Source: Amoebophrya sp. A120 (taxonomy: Eukaryota > Sar > Dinophyceae > Syndiniales > Amoebophryaceae). From it: a stretch of DNA of 64,000 bases. Made by a program: the position numbers and the translations under genes. The DNA lies in the NCBI GenBank assembly GCA_905178155.1, contig CAJINV010000008.1, forward strand, positions 3,269,498 to 3,333,497, given 5' to 3'. Shown here in pieces: positions 61,801-64,000 of the stretch (position 1 is the first letter of the stretch; each line of letters starts with the position of its first letter). The notes beneath the pieces were generated by a model, which saw only the letters and a list, made by a program, of their open reading frames with translations, did not search any database and had not been told where the DNA came from.

Positions 61801-63436
61801 TAGGTTTGTGTTGCAAAATCCCCATCCTGACTCTGGTGTGGGTACGTTTTTACTCAGGATACAAGGGATAGAAGTTTCACCCTCCTCTCCGTGTCGTCGT
61901 TCCTTCCCGGCAGACGGCTATTAAGAGGAAAAATCCCTCCTCCCCATATCGAAAAGGTGTGCTTCCGAAAATTTGCGTTGCTGATTTGAGACCACAAATC
62001 ACGTCTGTCTTGCAAGAAGGCAACTCCACAAGCTCCGCAGCACTGTGCAGGACGTTTGTGATGCTGATGGGCCTACAGCACGGACGTTCCTCATGCTAGA
62101 CGCCTAGCCCGAAACCTCTCTACTTAGGCCTAGTATGGGCCTGCATTTCTCTCCAGCAAGACATTTGTGTACGCAAATCCTGCATCAGAAGCTTCGTTTT
62201 GATATGGGGAAGGGGGATTTTTCCTTTTGATAACGGTGAGGAGGAACTTGCGGAGCCGCCCCCGCCCGAAAGAGCACCGGTTCCCGCTGTTGCTGCAGGA
62301 ACAACAATGTCTATCCGCTGTAAAAACGCGCGTCTTGCCCCACAGCCTCGACATCCTCGAGAGGACCCGCAAGCAGCTTTGCTTGTTGATATGATGTGAC
62401 GCTAGCAGCTCTTCTTCTGGAACAAGTCCGTGCGAATAAGCGCACCAGCCTCATCTCAAAATTCGGTGGCTGCAGCCGACAGTCGTGCACAGCTTGCCGT
62501 GAGGCCGCGAATCACCCAGCCAGACATACTACTTCCGTGCTTGCAGTAGAAAAGAGGAGGAAGAGGTATTCTAGTAAGAGGCAACAGTAGCGCAGCACCC
62601 TAATTTTTCTGCCCGAGAAAAATCTTTGTTTGTTTGTATTCTGTCACTGGAAACCTAAGCCTCTCGTTGGCGGGAGCGATACTTACATCCCACGAGTTCT
62701 ACTCGACTCCTGCCGACGCTCATGCAAAAATTGCAAGATTTGCATATGAATAACAACGTCACGTACGAGGAGCAGGGAAGGGCATTTTTACAGCGCAGGA
62801 TAGCTGCGGGGGCAACCAGACTTTTCGTGTAGTTATCCGATAAGGTTCGCAGCTCCCCGAACATTTTCTCCATTTGCGCCTGCTATCACACAGAAACAAA
62901 GTCTAAATCACTAGCATTGCCGAAGTGATTAGTGACAAAAATACTACGGGCTAAATTTATTTTGATGCAAAAAAAGCCGAAAAAGTTCTTCCGAAACGAG
63001 CACGCTGGCTCCTACAACACTCTGCCCCGCCTCCCGGGCAAAATGCAACGGAATGAAGATTAGCAGCAATTTCGGGAATCTTCATCTCCCGCCCTTCGGT
63101 TCGTGCTTGACAGGGAACACGGCGGTATGCTAGTACTTAGTTTTGCACACGATACCTCCAGCTCCGCCTTTGACTCCAGCATTTCCGTATCCTGTGCAAA
63201 AGTATCGTACTCGTACTAATTGCGTTTATGCATTACAAATCTTTTTCTTGAGGCAAATCCGCATGACAAATTCCATTTGGCATGCTGAGCTAATTTGTAT
63301 TGCAATTACTACTAGTACGATCCTTTTGCAGTTCATATTCCGTCCGCACGTGCAATTCCGCGTCGCGACTATCCACTAAAAATTCACTACCGTGCATCAC
63401 GTCCTTGAAAAGACACTGACACATGCCCCAAACATC
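55835..63436 (-). CDS. Large coiled-coil protein, at least 15 exons
   Basis: Minus exons joined in frame by hand: 63436-63338, 63182-63156 (27 nt), 62882-62803, about 62306-62233, 61913-61862, 61577-61463, 61028-60807, 60090-60035, 59706-59625, 59238-58400, 58096-57958, 57613-57561, then after a less certain part 56280-56154 and 55990-55835. The product is almost wholly heptad-like coiled coil (for example VEKMQKMMDIQRTELLAQD, LRAELANRLENLRKDCVESL, RVELVEDWGRRVLEREK, RTFKEEFFRFRDEEVEQRL), broken by Gly/Ser-rich and Gln/Pro/Gly-rich linkers. Some introns are canonical (GCG|GTATAG to ACAG|GCC; AAG|GTACTA to GCAG|CGG); seven are introners. Both ends are open: exons near 57.3 kb, below 55.8 kb and above 63.44 kb are unresolved. 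A cytoskeletal or scaffold role is a guess. Confidence 0.7.
57619..57956 (-). mobile_element. A-type introner, 338 bp
   Basis: TATCCTGTGCGAAAACGC on the left, and on the right the inverse of TATCCGTCGCAGAAACTACG. Duplication CCTAC/CCTCC (4 of 5). Removal joins Ala-Val-Glu to Gly-Lys-Lys-Thr in frame. Confidence 0.78.
59712..60034 (-). mobile_element. B-type introner, 323 bp
   Basis: Minus ends TATTGTGAAGAAAAATCC and GGATTTTTCCTTGCGATA with the CCCCTCCCCATAT blocks just inside. Perfect duplication TTGTC at 59707-59711 and 60035-60039. Removal joins Leu-Leu-Asp-Lys-Val-Ala in frame. Confidence 0.9.
61583..61861 (-). mobile_element. A-type introner, 279 bp
   Basis: Perfect inverted ends TATCCTGAGTAAAAACGTAC. 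Perfect duplication CAAGG at 61578-61582 and 61862-61866. Removal gives Ile-Pro-Trp-Pro-Ala in frame. No position within the duplication gives GT-AG. Confidence 0.92.
61919..62232 (-). mobile_element. B-type introner, 314 bp
   Basis: Minus ends TATCAAAAGGAAAAATCC and GGATTTTTCCTCTTAATA. Duplication ACGGC/ACGGT (4 of 5). Removal joins Ser-Pro-Ser-Ala-Gly-Lys in frame. Same length as the B element at 18540. Confidence 0.88.
62312..62802 (-). mobile_element. A-type introner, 491 bp
   Basis: TATCCGCTGTAAAAACGCG and the inverse of TATCCTGCGCTGTAAAAATG. Duplication not conserved, but removal plus 5 bp joins Ala-Pro-Ala to Val-Val-Pro-Ala in frame. Confidence 0.7.
62884..63154 (-). mobile_element. 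A-type introner, 271 bp, weak termini
   Basis: Minus ends TATCGTGTGCAAAAC and GTTTCTGTGTGATA. Duplication GGAGG/GCAGG (4 of 5). A canonical GT-AG reading (GAG|GTATCG to GATAG|CAG) also fits the frame. Confidence 0.65.
63188..63337 (-). mobile_element. A-type introner, 150 bp, shortest copy
   Basis: TATCCTGTGCAAAAGTATCG on the left pairs with the inverse of TATGAACTGCAAAAGGATCG on the right. Perfect duplication TTCCG at 63183-63187 and 63338-63342. Removal joins Val-Arg-Thr-Glu-Met-Leu-Glu in frame. Confidence 0.85.
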
Positions 63437-63748
63437 CTATCCTGAGTCTTACTTCTTTTTCACAGACCCGGTTACTTATCGAGAAAGTGACGCTGTGAGA
63501 CCCAGAAATCAATGGACTCCGCCCGTGCGGACTCGTTTCAGGTTTCCCGGGAAACCTTCGGCTTAGCTCGTGCTAAAGTGTGTTGCAACGCAACTTAAAA
63601 CGCGGCGCGCGCATGGACTCCGCTGCTGTTTGTGGGCACAACCGCGCCGCGTCTGTGTTGCAGTCTCTTGTGCCCAAAGCGCCGCAGTCGGCTGCGGATT
63701 GCGAGCAACCTGGCGGCCCCGGCAAACCGGCGCACATTTTCGCCTGGC

Positions 63749-64000
63749 CTAACTTGGGCCGCTTCAGACGATCTTCCGCCGGTGGCACGGCCTCGCTTTG
63801 CCGTTTTCGGAAGAGGATTCCTCAGAGGATTCCAAAATCCTCTCAGGAATCCTCTGGCCCAATTTGGGCCGTCTTCCGCGCCCTTCCCCCGATGGCACTG
63901 CCCCGATTTCGGGAGAGGTTTCCACAGAGGATTCCTCAGAGGATTCCTCAGAGGATTCCAAAATCCTCTCAGGAATCCTCTGGCCCAATTTGGGCCGTCT
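63749..64000. repeat. 126-bp tandem repeat, about 2 copies plus remnant
   Basis: The block CTCTGGCCCAATTTGGGCCG recurs 126 bp apart (ending near 63870 and 63996), with GGATTCCTCAGAGGATTCC before each. A diverged third copy lies near 63755. The array continues past the edge. Confidence 0.85.
63764..64000 (-). CDS. Partial ORF made of a 42-residue tandem repeat
   Basis: The minus frame is open from the right edge to a stop at 63764. It contains two copies of a 42-aa unit that includes RRPKLGQRIPERILESSEES and is rich in Ser/Glu. Just below the stop another frame resumes with KRPKLGQAK, showing a third, shorter, frame-shifted copy. The gene lies mostly outside the window; whether 63764 is the true end is unclear. 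Confidence 0.4.
   Translation of the reverse strand, partial: RRPKLGQRIPERILESSEESSEESSVETSPEIGAVPSGEGRGRRPKLGQRIPERILESSEESSSENGKARPCHRRKIV

Overview
The window looks like nuclear DNA of an alveolate protist, most plausibly a dinoflagellate-lineage parasite of the Amoebophrya (Syndiniales) kind. Reasons: medium GC, multi-exon genes coding long Ser/Gly/acid-rich proteins, very short exons, and above all many introns that are themselves small inverted-repeat mobile elements (introners). Introners of this kind are known from Amoebophrya, Micromonas and a few other protists. The taxon is an inference; no rRNA, tRNA or convincing spliced-leader gene is visible.

Layout. 1-310: 5' part of a minus-strand gene running off the left edge. 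4.4-13.8 kb: one long minus-strand gene (about 2617 aa from four exons) holding an A-type introner and a 960-bp nested introner. 15.6-17.4 kb: a membrane-anchored GNAT acetyltransferase (minus). 17.6-18.9 kb: a plus-strand gene with a B-type introner. 19.4-20.4 kb: small minus-strand genes. 21.8-24.9 kb: a 6-pyruvoyl-tetrahydropterin synthase family gene (minus) carrying a low-complexity insert and 51-bp direct repeats. 26.5-30.1 kb: a minus-strand membrane protein gene with four introners. 30.9-32.4 kb: 3' ends of two plus-strand genes with Cys-rich segments. 33.1-39.65 kb: a GC-rich island with no confident gene. 39.8-46.2 kb: further, mostly minus-strand, gene fragments and a palindromic repeat field at 41.9-42.4 kb. 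47.9-53.4 kb: minus-strand genes coding basic/acidic low-complexity proteins. 54.0-63.4 kb: exons of a large coiled-coil protein (minus) with seven introners. 63.76-64.0 kb: a coding 126-bp tandem repeat at the right edge.

Main biological signal. At least 17 elements of 150-960 bp fall into five terminal-repeat families. All start near TAT and end near ATA, and most are flanked by a 5-bp target duplication.
- A: TATCCTGTGTAAAAACG
- B: TATCAAAAGGAAAAATCC
- C: TATCAAATGTAAAAATGTC
- D: TATGGAAGCGTCAGG
- E: TATCACACAGAAAAAAGC
Removing the element plus one duplication copy restores a continuous reading frame in every case where I could follow both flanking exons by hand translation. Most of these boundaries cannot be written as GT-AG. 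The window therefore records a genome colonised by several independent transposon-like intron families that appear to be removed precisely from mRNA.

Exon boundaries were deduced by eye from reading frames, splice dinucleotides and target duplications. They need RNA data. Most proteins have no family I recognise.
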